DNA from: Firmicutes bacterium HGW-Firmicutes-2
GTDB lineage: Bacteria; Bacillota; Clostridia; Lachnospirales; Vallitaleaceae
Length of the DNA: 64,000 bases
NCBI GenBank assembly: GCA_002841495.1
Contig: PGZV01000005.1
Location: forward strand, 223,212 to 287,211
Reading direction: 5' to 3'
Shown here piece after piece: positions 6,922 through 18,519 of this stretch; the stretch's first letter is position 1; each line of letters starts with the position of its first letter. The notes beneath the pieces are model-generated. The model was given only the letters and a program-made list of their open reading frames with translations, had not been told where the DNA came from and made no database searches. Position numbers and translations under genes: made by a program.

Positions 6922-9900
6922 CTAATTGATGGCTGCCATAGCAGCTTTTTTCTCAAGTACCAGTTTGTATTCGGGTGCAATAACTTTTACAAATCGTGTT
7001 ACATAAGCGTCAAAATCAGCGAGTATGCGCTTGCCTTTAGGACTGTTCGTATAAAGAACATGCTTTTCTATTAGAGATCTTAGTAGCGCTTTATCGTCAT
7101 CCATCGTTACTTTCTCAGTTGTAACAATCTCGTAATTACACTTGCTTTCTATAAAGGTTTCATCCTCAGTAAGAACGAAGGCTTGCCCGCCTGACATACC
7201 GGCGCCGAAGTTTCGGCCGGTTTTTCCGAGAACAACCACTGTACCACCTGTCATATATTCACAGCCATGATCACCAACACCTTCAACCACAGCCATTGCA
7301 CCTGAGTTTCTAACACAGAAGCGCTCGCCGGCCATACCATTGATGTAGACTTCGCCGGAAGTTGCACCATATAATAGGGTGTTACCTACAATAATATTAT
7401 CTTCATAGGTGAATTGAGCTGACTTTGGAGGGTATACGATGATTTTACCACCGGAGAGTCCTTTGCCCATATAGTCATTACAATCACCCTCAAGCTCAAA
7501 AGTCATACCTTTAACACCAAAAGCACTAAAGCTTTGACCACCTGATCCGATGAATTTGTAATGGATTCGATCTTCAGGTAGGTTCTCACCTTGAGTAGAG
7601 GTGGAAATATGTCCTGCAAGCATCGTTCCGACGGTGCGGTGTACATTTCTTATGTCATATTCTTTGTAAACATTTTCTTCATTATCCAGTGCAGGAATGG
7701 CATCTTTGATAAGCTGTCGATCGAAGATATGTTCTAAACCATGGGCTTGAGCTATGGAACAATAGGTACCAATGCGAGAAGGAAGCTCTGGCTTATAGAG
7801 AATAGCATTGAAATCAATGTTTTTTGATTTCCAGTGTAGGAGTTCCTTATTAGGCTCAAGTTTATCCACACGGCCTACCATTTCGTTTATTGTTCTAAAG
7901 CCAAGTTGAGCCATGATTTCTCTCAGTTCGGTTGCAATAAAAGTAAAGAAATTGATGACATGCTCAGGTTTACCTGTGAAGAATTTACGTAACTCAGGAT
8001 CCTGGGTAGCTACACCTACAGGGCATGTATTTTTTTGGCATTTACGCATCATGATACAACCGGAAACGACCAAAGCAGCAGTTGCAAAACCAAACTCCTC
8101 TGCACCAAGTAGGGCAGCAATAGCCACATCTCGACCGGTTTTCATTTGACCGTCAGCCTGAACAACAATTCGACTACGTAAATCATTCATCAAAAGTGTC
8201 TGATGTGTTTCTGCAAGACCTAGCTCCCAAGGTAGTCCGGCATATTTAATTGAACTGATAGGCGCTGCACCGGTACCGCCATCACAACCGGAAATAAGTA
8301 CAACATCAGCATGGGCTTTTGATACACCGGCAGCAACAGTACCAACACCAACTTCTGAAACAAGTTTAACGTTGATGCGTGCTTTATCATTGACGTTCTT
8401 TAAGTCATAGATCAGTTGAGCCAAATCCTCAATAGAGTAAATATCATGATGAGGCGGAGGTGATATTAAGGCGATGCCGGGTGTAGAGTGACGTACTTTG
8501 GCGATGTCTTCTGAAACCTTATGACCGGGAAGATGACCACCTTCTCCAGGTTTTGCACCTTGTGCCATTTTAATTTGAAGTTCGGTACAGTTTACCAGAT
8601 ACTCAGTTGTAACTCCAAAGCGACCTGAAGCGACTTGTTTTATGGAACTGCGTCTACTTTGATCAAAAAGTCGATCCAGACTTTCGCCACCTTCACCAGA
8701 ATTGGATTTTCCACCAATTGAATTCATAGCCTTTGCTAGGGTTTCATGAGCTTCAATACTAATGGAACCAAAAGACATAGCGCCGGTTGCGAATCGTTTT
8801 AGAATATTTTCTAAAGGCTCAACTTCATTTAAGTCAATTGGACTTGATTCTTTAAATTTTAATAAGGCACGGATGGTGTTGAGTTTTTCGGCTTGTTCAT
8901 TTATTAATTTTGAATAATCTCTAAAAAGATTCAAGTCATTGGTACGGCAAGCATGTTGCAATTTATGTATGGTTTCAGGATTGAAAAGATGTGCTTCACC
9001 GCCTACACGCCATGAATACTCACCTCCTTCAAGTAGATTGCTGTAAGGATTACGCAAAGTATTAAAAGCAGCATTGTGGCGTATCATAACCTCTTTGGCA
9101 ATAATATCCAGGTCAATACCTTCGATTCTTGAAGCGGTACCCGGGAAGTAGTCGTTCACAACATGAGAACTTACACCTAAAGCTTCAAAAATCTGAGCGC
9201 CATGATAGCTTTGTAGAGTACAGATACCCATTTTTGAGAAAATCTTTAATAAACCATTGTTTAATGCTTTGACATAGTTTTTATGTGCATCAGCATGAGA
9301 TATAGTATGACCTTCCATATATAAACCTGAATGAATAAGACTTTGGATACTATCAAAAGCAATATAAGGGTTAATAGCGTCAACACCATACCCAATTAAT
9401 AGGGCCATATGCATGACATCTCTTGCATCTCCTGTTTCCACAATCAGGTCAACTTTTGTACGGAGCTTTTTGCGAATCAGATGATGGTGCACACTAGCTG
9501 CTGCAAGAAGAGAAGGGATGGGCGCATGGTATTTATCCACATTACGGTCTGTCAGCACTATCAAATTATAACCGGCTTTTATATTATCTTCAACATTTTG
9601 GTTTAGGGTGTCGAGGGCATTCTTTAGATCAACACCATCTTTATTAGCGTGGAAAACAGCAGGTACTTTAACGGACCTGAAGTCTTTATGACGAATGTGA
9701 ACAATTTTTTCAAAGTTAGCATTATCTAAAATAGGTTGCTGTAATTCTATAAAATTAATATTAACAGATGGATCCAGTTCGCCCAGTAAGTTACCACGAT
9801 CACCAAGTAGTTGAATCATAGACATCACAAGTTTTTCTCGAATAGGATCAATAGGTGGGTTGGTAACTTGTGCAAACAATTGTTTAAAATAATTATATAG

Positions 9901-11445
9901 GAGCTGAGGTTTATTCGAAAAGACAGCTAGAGCGGCATCATTTCCCATGGAGCCGATTGCTTCTTTACCATGGAGCACCATTGGAGCGAGCACTTCTTTA
10001 AGCTCTTCTTCAGTATAGCCATATACTTTTTGAAGTTGTGTTAAGCGGTCAGCACCCAGAGGAAGAATATCGTGGGGTACAGGCAACTTAGACAGCTCAA
10101 TCTTATTTTTTTCAATCCAATCTTTATAAGGTCTTTTTGCAGCTAATGTGGACTTAATCTCCTCATCTGAAATAATTCTTTGTTCTACAGTGTCGATAAG
10201 GAACATTTTCCCGGGCTGCAAGCGACCTTTTTCAACAACAGTATCCGCTTCAAAAGGCAAAACGCCTGTCTCTGAGGCGAGAACAACAAAATCATCTTTT
10301 GTTACCAAATACCTTGCAGGACGAAGGCCGTTACGATCAAGGACAGCACCGATTTGTTTACCATCTGTAAAAGCAATAGCAGCAGGACCGTCCCATGGCT
10401 CTAAAAGACCGGCATGATATTCATAAAAGCCTTTTTTATCTTCATCCATAGATTCATGCCCCTGCCACGCTTCAGGAATGAGCATTGCAACAGCATGGGC
10501 GAGTGATTTCCCACTAGCAAGTAGAAGTTCAAGAGCATTGTCAAGATTAGCAGAGTCTGATCCGGAAGGTTCTATGATTGGGAATAGTTTTGTGATATCA
10601 TCTCCGAAAACATCAGATTCAAGAACACCCTCACGGGTATTCATCCAGTTGACATTGCCCCGTAAAGTGTTGATTTCACCATTATGAGCCAGATATCTAA
10701 AAGGTTGCGCACGATCCCAAGAAGGGAATGTGTTGGTACTATATCGTTGATGAACCAGTGCGATAGCACTGACCATATCTTTATCCTTAAGATCCGTAAA
10801 GAAATCAGGTATTTGATGGGCCAACAATTGACCTTTATAGATCATCGTTTTTGAGGAGAGACTTGCGACATAAAAGGCTTCTGTATAAGATTTCTTTGCG
10901 TCACGAATGCGTTTCTCAACTTGTTTTCTGACAACATAGAGTTTACGTTCCAAGTCGGCCACCGCAACGTCACCACGATCAATAAAAAGTTGATGAACCA
11001 TTGGGCGGGTACCACTTGCTGTCAAACCACAAGCTTTCTCGTTGATGGGCACATTACGCCACCCAAGAAGTTTAAGGCCTTCGTTTTGAATAACACGTTC
11101 AAAGATACCTTCACAATAGAATCTTGCATTGGGTTCTTGAGGCAAAAAAACCATACCTACGCCGTAGTGGCCTTCGGATGGTAATATAAAATCCAATTCT
11201 TGAGTGACTTTGGTCAAAAATTGGTGGGGTATTTGGATGAGAATGCCGGCACCGTCGCCTGTATTTGGATCTGCGCCAACAGCGCCGCGGTGATGAAGAT
11301 TAATAAGTACTTGTAAGCCTTTCTGCACAATGCTGTGAGATTTCTTTCCTTTTATATGGGCTACAAATCCCACACCACAGTTATCATGTTCAAACTGAGG
11401 GTCGTATAAGCCTTGCTGCGTTGGTAAACCGTAAGTGTCCTTCAT
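6922..11445 (-). CDS. gltB: Glutamate synthase large subunit
   Basis: A 1507-residue protein of full family length. After a 22-residue propeptide, Cys23 in DNCGVGFVAH is the catalytic Cys of the class II amidotransferase domain that releases ammonia from glutamine. Later come the central domain, the FMN/2-oxoglutarate synthase domain (GGKSNSGEGGE, GCDGGTGAAP), the [3Fe-4S] ligands CIMMRKCQKNTCP near residue 1140, and the C-terminal beta-helix GXGXG domain. The start is supported by TTAGGAGGCACTATATA before the ATG. It is first in the gltB-gltD operon and divergent from nfnAB. Three routes to glutamate or its reducing power are clustered here. Confidence 0.97.
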   Translation of the reverse strand: MKDTYGLPTQQGLYDPQFEHDNCGVGFVAHIKGKKSHSIVQKGLQVLINLHHRGAVGADPNTGDGAGILIQIPHQFLTKVTQELDFILPSEGHYGVGMVFLPQEPNARFYCEGIFERVIQNEGLKLLGWRNVPINEKACGLTASGTRPMVHQLFIDRGDVAVADLERKLYVVRKQVEKRIRDAKKSYTEAFYVASLSSKTMIYKGQLLAHQIPDFFTDLKDKDMVSAIALVHQRYSTNTFPSWDRAQPFRYLAHNGEINTLRGNVNWMNTREGVLESDVFGDDITKLFPIIEPSGSDSANLDNALELLLASGKSLAHAVAMLIPEAWQGHESMDEDKKGFYEYHAGLLEPWDGPAAIAFTDGKQIGAVLDRNGLRPARYLVTKDDFVVLASETGVLPFEADTVVEKGRLQPGKMFLIDTVEQRIISDEEIKSTLAAKRPYKDWIEKNKIELSKLPVPHDILPLGADRLTQLQKVYGYTEEELKEVLAPMVLHGKEAIGSMGNDAALAVFSNKPQLLYNYFKQLFAQVTNPPIDPIREKLVMSMIQLLGDRGNLLGELDPSVNINFIELQQPILDNANFEKIVHIRHKDFRSVKVPAVFHANKDGVDLKNALDTLNQNVEDNIKAGYNLIVLTDRNVDKYHAPIPSLLAAASVHHHLIRKKLRTKVDLIVETGDARDVMHMALLIGYGVDAINPYIAFDSIQSLIHSGLYMEGHTISHADAHKNYVKALNNGLLKIFSKMGICTLQSYHGAQIFEALGVSSHVVNDYFPGTASRIEGIDLDIIAKEVMIRHNAAFNTLRNPYSNLLEGGEYSWRVGGEAHLFNPETIHKLQHACRTNDLNLFRDYSKLINEQAEKLNTIRALLKFKESSPIDLNEVEPLENILKRFATGAMSFGSISIEAHETLAKAMNSIGGKSNSGEGGESLDRLFDQSRRSSIKQVASGRFGVTTEYLVNCTELQIKMAQGAKPGEGGHLPGHKVSEDIAKVRHSTPGIALISPPPHHDIYSIEDLAQLIYDLKNVNDKARINVKLVSEVGVGTVAAGVSKAHADVVLISGCDGGTGAAPISSIKYAGLPWELGLAETHQTLLMNDLRSRIVVQADGQMKTGRDVAIAALLGAEEFGFATAALVVSGCIMMRKCQKNTCPVGVATQDPELRKFFTGKPEHVINFFTFIATELREIMAQLGFRTINEMVGRVDKLEPNKELLHWKSKNIDFNAILYKPELPSRIGTYCSIAQAHGLEHIFDRQLIKDAIPALDNEENVYKEYDIRNVHRTVGTMLAGHISTSTQGENLPEDRIHYKFIGSGGQSFSAFGVKGMTFELEGDCNDYMGKGLSGGKIIVYPPKSAQFTYEDNIIVGNTLLYGATSGEVYINGMAGERFCVRNSGAMAVVEGVGDHGCEYMTGGTVVVLGKTGRNFGAGMSGGQAFVLTEDETFIESKCNYEIVTTEKVTMDDDKALLRSLIEKHVLYTNSPKGKRILADFDAYVTRFVKVIAPEYKLVLEKKAAMAAIN

Positions 11446-11531
11446 TATATAGTGCCTCCTAACATGGTATCATTATATTTGGTTGGAACTGGTCCAATTA
11501 AATCTCAAGGTAAGGAAAAGATAGTAGAAAC

Positions 11532-11560
11532 ATTATAGCATGATTTAATTTGAGAATCAA
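11532..11560 (-). promoter_or_regulatory. Sigma-A promoter of gltBD
   Basis: On the minus strand, TTGATT (11555-11560), 17 bp, TATAAT (11532-11537), giving a leader of about 80 nt. The leader contains a near-palindrome TTGGAACTGGTCCAA (about 11480-11494), which could be an operator or an RNA hairpin. Confidence 0.75.
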
Positions 11561-11873
11561 TACTAAGAAGTCTAAAAATGCAAGACAATCAAGTATTAAT
11601 TTCATTTAGGTTTATATCAAATCAAGCATGTTAATTAATTATAAGTTGTATAAATAGGATAAAATGGCTGAATCAAAGGGTTTACAAGAGTAGTATTAAA
11701 AAGAAACACTATAAAATCATAAATGCAGGAAAAAGAAAATAATCATTCAAAAAATCGAGACACATAAAAAGAAAATGATGGATATTTAAAATATTACCTA
11801 AAATATAGAAGAAAGTCATAAAAATCAAAGCTTGATCTCATCTTATTATAAGAGATATAACATAGGTTTTTGG

Positions 11874-11902
11874 TTGACGTAAGGGTTTTTTGACTGTAAG
11901 AT
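11874..11902 (+). promoter_or_regulatory. Promoter of nfnAB
   Basis: TTGACG (11874-11879), 17 bp, TAAGAT (11897-11902), 54 bp before the nfnA ATG. A 13-bp palindrome, TCTTATTATAAGA, lies just upstream at 11841-11853 and is a candidate operator. The 11561-11830 middle of the divergent gap is A-rich with no further feature that I can support. Confidence 0.6.
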
Positions 11903-11956
11903 ATAAATTAATGCAATACATTATTGTTTAACTTGCAAAACCAAGGAGGCTAAATC

Positions 11957-12802
11957 ATGTTTAGAATCGTGAAAAAAGAAGCATTGAATACGGCAGTAAA
12001 GCTTCTTGAGATTGAAGCACCACTAATAGCAAAAAAAGCACAGCCTGGGCAGTTTATCATACTAAGAACAGATGAAGAGGGTGAAAGAATTCCCCTGACA
12101 ATTGCAGATTATGACCGTGAAAAAGGCACCGTCACGATCATCTTCCAACAGGTAGGTAAAACAACACAAGTTTTAGGCGCTCTGAATGTTGGGGACAAGA
12201 TTCTTGATTTTGTAGGACCACTCGGGATGGCATCTCATTTGGATGGGTTTAAGAATGCAGTCGTAATAGGCGGTGGACTGGGATCGGCGATTGCTTACCC
12301 TCAAGCGAAGAAACTGCATGAGTTGGGAGCAAAAGTCACAACAATAGCAGGGTTTAGAAATAAAGATCTGATTATTCTTGAAAAAGAAATGTCAGCGGTT
12401 AGTAACCAATTATTTATAACAACGGATGACGGCTCTAATGGCAATAAAGGCTTTGTAACCGATGAGCTAAAAAAATTAATTGAACAGGATGCTTCTATTG
12501 ATCTGGTTATTGCGATTGGCCCATTAATTATGATGAAGTTTGTAAGCCAAATGACCAAATCTCATGGCATTAAAACATTGGTAAGCATGAATCCGGTTAT
12601 GATTGACGGTACCGGTATGTGTGGTGGTTGTAGGGTGACTGTGGCCGGTGAGACAAAGTTTGCTTGCGTAGACGGACCTGATTTTGATGGGCATGAGATT
12701 GATTTTGATGAAGCTATGAGAAGACAAACGATGTACAAAGAACAGGAAGCAGAAAGTATGGATCAGCATAATTGTCGTATAGGAGGTATCATCGATGGCT
12801 AA
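11957..12802 (+). CDS. nfnA: NAD-dependent ferredoxin:NADP+ oxidoreductase, subunit A
   Basis: A 281-residue FAD/NAD(H)-binding protein of the ferredoxin-NADP reductase-like family. It contains a flavin-binding beta-barrel (PGQFIILRTDEEGERIPLTI) and a Rossmann-like NAD half (VVIGGGLGSAIAYPQAK). C222, C225 and C237 in MCGGCR...FAC ligate a [2Fe-2S] cluster. With NfnB it forms the electron-bifurcating complex coupling NADPH oxidation to reduction of NAD+ and ferredoxin, reversibly. AAGGAGG precedes the ATG. The 3' end overlaps nfnB by 8 bp, which is strong evidence of a two-subunit complex; the alternative, dihydroorotate dehydrogenase electron-transfer subunit, is unlikely without a pyrD neighbour. 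Confidence 0.92.
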   Translation: MFRIVKKEALNTAVKLLEIEAPLIAKKAQPGQFIILRTDEEGERIPLTIADYDREKGTVTIIFQQVGKTTQVLGALNVGDKILDFVGPLGMASHLDGFKNAVVIGGGLGSAIAYPQAKKLHELGAKVTTIAGFRNKDLIILEKEMSAVSNQLFITTDDGSNGNKGFVTDELKKLIEQDASIDLVIAIGPLIMMKFVSQMTKSHGIKTLVSMNPVMIDGTGMCGGCRVTVAGETKFACVDGPDFDGHEIDFDEAMRRQTMYKEQEAESMDQHNCRIGGIIDG

Positions 12803-14189
12803 TATGTCATTAAAAAAAGTAAGCATGCCGGAACAAGATCCAAATGTGCGAAATCGTAATTTTTTAGAGGTAGCACTGGGTTATACAGAAGAACAAGCAA
12901 TAGAGGAAGCAAATAGGTGTCTACAATGTAAAACGAAGCCTTGTGTAGCAGGTTGTCCGGTTAAAGTGCAGATTCCCGAGTTTATCAAGCTGGTAGCTGA
13001 AGGCAATATAGAAGCGGCTTATCATGTTATTAAGGAAACAAACAGTTTACCGGCCGTATGTGGTAGAGTATGCCCTCAAGAATCACAATGTGAAGCCCTA
13101 TGTGTTAGAACAAAAAAAGGTGAATCAGTGGGTATTGGTAGATTAGAGCGCTATGTTGCCGACTGGTATATGGCTAACCGAGAGCCGGAGGTTAAAAAAC
13201 CACAAAGTAATGGTAAAAAAGTTGCAGTTGTTGGTGGTGGACCGGCTGGTCTGACTTGTGCCGGTGACTTGGCTAAAGAAGGCTATGAAGTAACGATATT
13301 TGAAGCGTTTCATGCAGCGGGTGGCGTTTTGATGTATGGCATTCCTGAGTTTAGACTTCCAAAAGCGCTTGTACAAAGTGAAATAAAAACATTAAAAGAT
13401 TTAGGTGTAGAAATAAGAACCAACATGGTTATTGGAAAAGTTATGTCATTGGATGAACTCATTGAAGAAGGTTATGAGGCTATATTTGTTGGCTCAGGTG
13501 CAGGTTTACCAAGCTTTATGAAAATACCTGGGGAAAATCTAAACGGTGTTTATTCTGCCAATGAATTTTTAACCCGTGTTAATCTGATGAAAGCCTATAA
13601 ATTTCCGGATTGTGATACACCGGTGCGCGTCGGTAAAAACGTTGCGGTCGTAGGTGGTGGTAATGTGGCTATGGACGCTGCAAGAAGTGCCAAACGTCTT
13701 GGAGCGGAGAATGTCTATATTGTATACAGACGTTCGGAAGAAGAATTACCGGCTAGAGCAGAAGAAGTTCATCATGCGATGGAAGAAGGTATCAAGTTTA
13801 AGCTGCTTAACAACCCTGTTGAGATTCTAGGTACAGATAAGGGTTGGGTCAAAGGTATGACATGTGTCAAGATGACTCTAGGAGAAATGGATGCATCAGG
13901 AAGACGTCGTCCTATTGTACAAGAGGGGTCAGAGCATGTACTGGATGTCGAGACGGTTATTATTGCCATCGGTCAAAGCCCAAATCCTTTAATCACTTCC
14001 ACCACACCGGATCTTGAGACCCAAAATTGGGGTGGTATTATTGTAGATGAACCTACAGGTCTTAGCAGTAAACAAGGTGTGTATGCCGGTGGTGATGTTG
14101 TAACAGGAGCGGCAACCGTTATATTAGCAATGGGTGCAGGTAAAGATGCTGCTAAGGCAATGGACACCTACATTAAAAATAAGAAGTGA
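12795..14189 (+). CDS. nfnB: NADPH-dependent ferredoxin:NAD+ oxidoreductase, subunit B (GltD-like)
   Basis: A 464-residue GltD-like flavoprotein, often annotated gltA. Cysteines C42, C45, C50, C54 and C89, C93, C99, C103 fit two [4Fe-4S] clusters. VAVVGGGPAG at 144-152 binds the bifurcating FAD, and VAVVGGGNVAMDAARSA near 285 binds NADPH. AGGAGG lies 8 bases before the ATG, inside the end of nfnA. The pairing with nfnA, rather than a glutamate synthase large subunit, identifies it as NfnB. It would balance NADPH for gltBD and gdhA with reduced ferredoxin for hydrogenase; HydE at 31095 shows that an [FeFe] hydrogenase exists. Confidence 0.92.
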   Translation: MANMSLKKVSMPEQDPNVRNRNFLEVALGYTEEQAIEEANRCLQCKTKPCVAGCPVKVQIPEFIKLVAEGNIEAAYHVIKETNSLPAVCGRVCPQESQCEALCVRTKKGESVGIGRLERYVADWYMANREPEVKKPQSNGKKVAVVGGGPAGLTCAGDLAKEGYEVTIFEAFHAAGGVLMYGIPEFRLPKALVQSEIKTLKDLGVEIRTNMVIGKVMSLDELIEEGYEAIFVGSGAGLPSFMKIPGENLNGVYSANEFLTRVNLMKAYKFPDCDTPVRVGKNVAVVGGGNVAMDAARSAKRLGAENVYIVYRRSEEELPARAEEVHHAMEEGIKFKLLNNPVEILGTDKGWVKGMTCVKMTLGEMDASGRRRPIVQEGSEHVLDVETVIIAIGQSPNPLITSTTPDLETQNWGGIIVDEPTGLSSKQGVYAGGDVVTGAATVILAMGAGKDAAKAMDTYIKNKK

Positions 14190-14298
14190 AGCATAAAAGA
14201 ACTAGCACATTACAAATGAACTGTGATATAATTTTAAAGGTGTAAAGTGTAGAAGTGTTCTTTTAACCTTCTAGATATCAAATAAGGTTTTAGGATGA

Positions 14299-15687
<1,389 letters not shown>

Positions 15688-15720
15688 AGAAAAAAATAAA
15701 AAAAAGATTGAATTAAGAAT

Positions 15721-15770
15721 AATAGAAGGACAAAAAGGTTGTGAAAAAAGCCTTTTTTCCTTCTATTTTA
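15721..15770. terminator. Bidirectional terminator between gdhA and the YihY gene
   Basis: AATAGAAGGACAAAAAGG pairs with CCTTTTTTCCTTCTATT around a short loop, with T-rich tracts on both strands. The two flanking genes converge on it. Confidence 0.8.
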
Positions 15771-15780
15771 TATATACGGA

Positions 15781-16626
15781 TTACACTTCATGATGATGCT
15801 GATTTAAGTGCTCAAAACGAGAAGATAGAAAAACAGCGTTAATCTCACCACCTACCATAATTATAATGCTGATAAAATACAACCAAAGTATTAAGGCTAT
15901 AAAACCGGTCAAGCTACCATATAAATAGGACAGACTCACGGAGTACTTTACATAGATTGAAAAAGCACTAGACGCTATAATAAGACCAAGGCTTGCAAAT
16001 ATGGATCCCGGAAGCACTTTGATAACACCCACCTGTACAGTTGGTGATAAGTTATACATAAACAAAAAGAAGACTAGAGAAAATATTGTGGGTATGGCAA
16101 ATCTGAGAAGGTTTACAATGGGGCTAATAAACACTGGTAAATAAATATTGCTTTCCACAAAACTGTAAATGGTATTGCCAAATACAATCAGCAATAAAAA
16201 GAGTACAATTAATAGGATAAAGCCAAACGTATAGAAAAGTGCTAAGAAACGAAGTTTTAATAAAGATCGCGTTTCAGTAACATTGTAAGCTTTATTCAGC
16301 GCTTGAATGATAGCAAGAATACCTTGGGATGAAGCCCAAGCAGTCATAAGTAAAGCTGCCGGGATCACTTTTGAGGATCGGTTCACTTCAATATCTGTTG
16401 CAATAGCTTGAATGGTTTCAAATATAGAGGGTGGTAATATACTGATTAGATATTCTGTATTCTTAGGATCGTTAAACGATGTACTGGCCACAAAATCGGT
16501 AATCAGAATAATAAGGGGAAACAATGACAGCATCAAGAAAAGCGTAAGCATTGAGGCCCAAGCCATAATATCATCATCATTTATTTTTTTAAAGAGTTGC
16601 TTTAAATTTTCAAAAAAATCAGTCAT
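15781..16626 (-). CDS. YihY/BrkB family integral membrane protein
   Basis: A 281-residue protein with about six hydrophobic segments. Typical family features are MAWASMLTLFLMLSLFPLIILI at the N-terminus (quoted in part), the WASSQGILAIIQALNKAYNV stretch near 95-114, and a final VGGEINAVFL motif. The family was once mislabelled RNase BN; its function is unknown, and a role as transporter or envelope protein has been suggested. The ATG at 16626 has AAAGAAGGATG upstream. Single gene, convergent with gdhA. Confidence 0.85.
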   Translation of the reverse strand: MTDFFENLKQLFKKINDDDIMAWASMLTLFLMLSLFPLIILITDFVASTSFNDPKNTEYLISILPPSIFETIQAIATDIEVNRSSKVIPAALLMTAWASSQGILAIIQALNKAYNVTETRSLLKLRFLALFYTFGFILLIVLFLLLIVFGNTIYSFVESNIYLPVFISPIVNLLRFAIPTIFSLVFFLFMYNLSPTVQVGVIKVLPGSIFASLGLIIASSAFSIYVKYSVSLSYLYGSLTGFIALILWLYFISIIIMVGGEINAVFLSSRFEHLNQHHHEV

Positions 16627-16772
16627 AGGTCATCCTTCTTTGTAGGAATTATAATTTTATTATAACATGAATAAAACAAAAATCATAAAGTACGTAATAT
16701 AAATATATGGTAAAATCAAGAAGAAAAGATGAAAAAAGAAAAGATGAAAAAGAAAGGCTCTAATGGTGACCT

Positions 16773-17504
16773 ATGAAATGGGAAAAGTTAAACAAAGATA
16801 CAGTTGCCTTTACCTTTGATACGTTAGAAGGTTTTGATACAAGTGTGTATGTAATAGAAAAAAAAGATCGTATTTATGTAATCGATACTTTTTGTGGACC
16901 TGAAGCCATGCTACCGATCATTGAAGCGTTTCCATCTATGAAAACAAAAGAAGTGGTAGTCATCAATACTCACTTTCACTGGGATCATATATGGGGTAAT
17001 AATGCATTCAAAGATAAAGAAATTATTAGCCATCACTTATGTAAACAATTGATTATAGACCAATGGCATAGACAAATAAACGAGAACAGTAAATATCAAA
17101 TGGGTGATGTTCAGATGATTGTGCCGAGTCATACATTTGTAGATAAATTAGAATGGGATGATGGTATGCTCCTTTTTCATTCGCCGGGTCATACGCGTGA
17201 TAGTATATCCGTTTATGATCAAGAGACAGGCTTACTTATAGTCGGTGATAACTTGGAAATGCCTCTAATCTACGTTGAAGCTCAGGACTTGGAGGCATAC
17301 GTAGCAACACTAATAAAATATAAAACCTTAAATCCTGAAAAAATTACGGCATCTCATACTTTACACATAGAAAAATATATGTTAGAAGAAACAATTCTAT
17401 ACCTGGAAGCGCTTAAGGTAGAAAAGTCCATTACTTTTAAGGATGAAAATAAGCAATTGATACATAAGACCAACTTAAAAAAAATAGGTAGATTGGATAA
17501 TTAA
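16773..17504 (+). CDS. MBL-fold metallo-hydrolase
   Basis: A 243-residue cytoplasmic protein of the metallo-beta-lactamase superfamily. The metal-binding motif HFHWDH lies at residues 67-72 in NTHFHWDHIWGN, followed by SPGHTRDSISVYD (third His ligand) and VGDNLEMP (bridging Asp). A conserved late His is seen in SHTLHIEKY. Such enzymes hydrolyse thioesters, lactones or phosphodiesters, and the substrate cannot be told here. Its ribosome site (GGTGACC) is weak. It stands alone between the divergent YihY gene and sodA. Confidence 0.85.
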   Translation: MKWEKLNKDTVAFTFDTLEGFDTSVYVIEKKDRIYVIDTFCGPEAMLPIIEAFPSMKTKEVVVINTHFHWDHIWGNNAFKDKEIISHHLCKQLIIDQWHRQINENSKYQMGDVQMIVPSHTFVDKLEWDDGMLLFHSPGHTRDSISVYDQETGLLIVGDNLEMPLIYVEAQDLEAYVATLIKYKTLNPEKITASHTLHIEKYMLEETILYLEALKVEKSITFKDENKQLIHKTNLKKIGRLDN

Positions 17505-17532
17505 TAGATAATAATAATCATAATCAAAAAGC

Positions 17533-17561
17533 TTGTATAATTCAATCGTGCATGATATACT
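17533..17561 (+). promoter_or_regulatory. Promoter of the superoxide dismutase gene
   Basis: TTGTAT (17533-17538), 17 bp, TATACT (17556-17561) with an upstream TG extension, 50 bp before the ATG. Confidence 0.65.
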
Positions 17562-17611
17562 TATTTCAGATGCAATAGGAAACGCAATAGCAATAAAAAG
17601 GAGGAAATTTT

Positions 17612-18214
17612 ATGTCATTTCAATTACCAGAGTTACCATATAGTTATGATGCATTAGAGCCACACTTTGATGCCATGACCATGGAAATTCATCATAGTAA
17701 ACATCATGCGGCTTATACAAACAATCTCAATACGGCCTTAGAAGGTCAGGGGATAGATCAGACAATAGAAGAGATATTAGCGAGTCTTAATAACTTACCT
17801 GTAGATATTCAGACAGCTGTTCGAAATAATGGAGGTGGCTTCTATAACCACAGTTTATTCTGGAAAGGGCTTTCGCCGGATGGTGGAGGTAATCCAAGCG
17901 GTGCATTGGCAGAAGCCATTGAATCTACTTTTGGTTCCTTTGAAGCCATGAAAGAAGCCTTTAATAAAGCGGCAGCCACACGATTTGGTTCCGGCTGGGC
18001 ATGGCTGACGGTATCAGGTGGAAAACTGGAAATCAGTTCAACCCCTAACCAAGACAGTCCAATTAGTGAAGGTAAGCAACCCATTATTATGTTAGATGTT
18101 TGGGAACATGCTTATTATCTGAAATATCAAAACAGACGACCGGATTATATCCAAGCGTTCTGGGAGATTGTCAACTGGGAAGAAGCCAATCGGAGATTTG
18201 AATCGTTTAAATAA
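17612..18214 (+). CDS. sodA: Superoxide dismutase, Fe/Mn family (probably Mn or cambialistic)
   Basis: A 200-residue enzyme that dismutates superoxide in the cytoplasm. Metal ligands are visible: His27 in MEIHHSKHH, His80 in [13 protein letters not shown], and Asp/His in [11 protein letters not shown]. Gly residues in NNGGG and Gln in TPNQDSP are the pattern of Mn-type rather than Fe-type enzymes; this assignment is inferred. AAGGAGGAAATTTT precedes the ATG. It has its own promoter and a strong terminator. Its presence points to an anaerobe that meets oxygen at times. Confidence 0.93.
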   Translation: MSFQLPELPYSYDALEPHFDAMTMEIHHSKHHAAYTNNLNTALEGQGIDQTIEEILASLNNLPVDIQTAVRNNGGGFYNHSLFWKGLSPDGGGNPSGALAEAIESTFGSFEAMKEAFNKAAATRFGSGWAWLTVSGGKLEISSTPNQDSPISEGKQPIIMLDVWEHAYYLKYQNRRPDYIQAFWEIVNWEEANRRFESFK

Positions 18215-18237
18215 TATTTAGATTCTATAGTAGAAGG

Positions 18238-18265
18238 CAAGCGCTAGAGCGCTTGTCTTTTTTTT
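18238..18265 (+). terminator. Terminator of sodA
   Basis: The perfect 8-bp stem CAAGCGCT/AGCGCTTG is followed by eight T residues, 23 bp after the sodA stop. Confidence 0.9.
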
Positions 18266-18308
18266 AAGAAGATTTCAATTAATCAAATGTAATAATCGTA
18301 GATATAAC

Positions 18309-18484
18309 ACACAGCTTTTCCTTGTTCTCAAGGAAAGTCATACTTTAGTATTTGGCCTTGAAGCGTAACAGAATAAGTCAAAGACCTTTCCTGTCGAACC
18401 GTTCAGAAATATGAGCAGAGCTCATAACGAAGCGAAGCTTCTTTTCTTGCCTTACACTTCGTACGGTCAGCAGAAAAGCTGTGT
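18309..18484. repeat. Hairpin-rich dispersed repeat, copy R2, bounded by a 12-bp inverted repeat
   Basis: The ends are perfect inverted repeats: ACACAGCTTTTC (18309-18320) and GAAAAGCTGTGT (18473-18484). Inside are AAGGAAAG/CCTTTCC, ATGAGC-AGA-GCTCAT and GAAGC-GAA-GCTTC. The CTTTCCTGTCG and AACGAAGC...GCTTCTTTTCTT modules match R1 and R3. Short ORFs here have no coding character. The segment may fold as one long branched hairpin. Confidence 0.6.
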
Positions 18485-18519
18485 ATCACATATACTCGGT
18501 AATAGATCGACATTTCGTC

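Noticed and set aside
11561-11830. Middle of the gltB-nfnA gap checked for a riboswitch or small gene
   Set aside because: Only A-rich sequence with no conserved riboswitch core and no ORF with a ribosome site.
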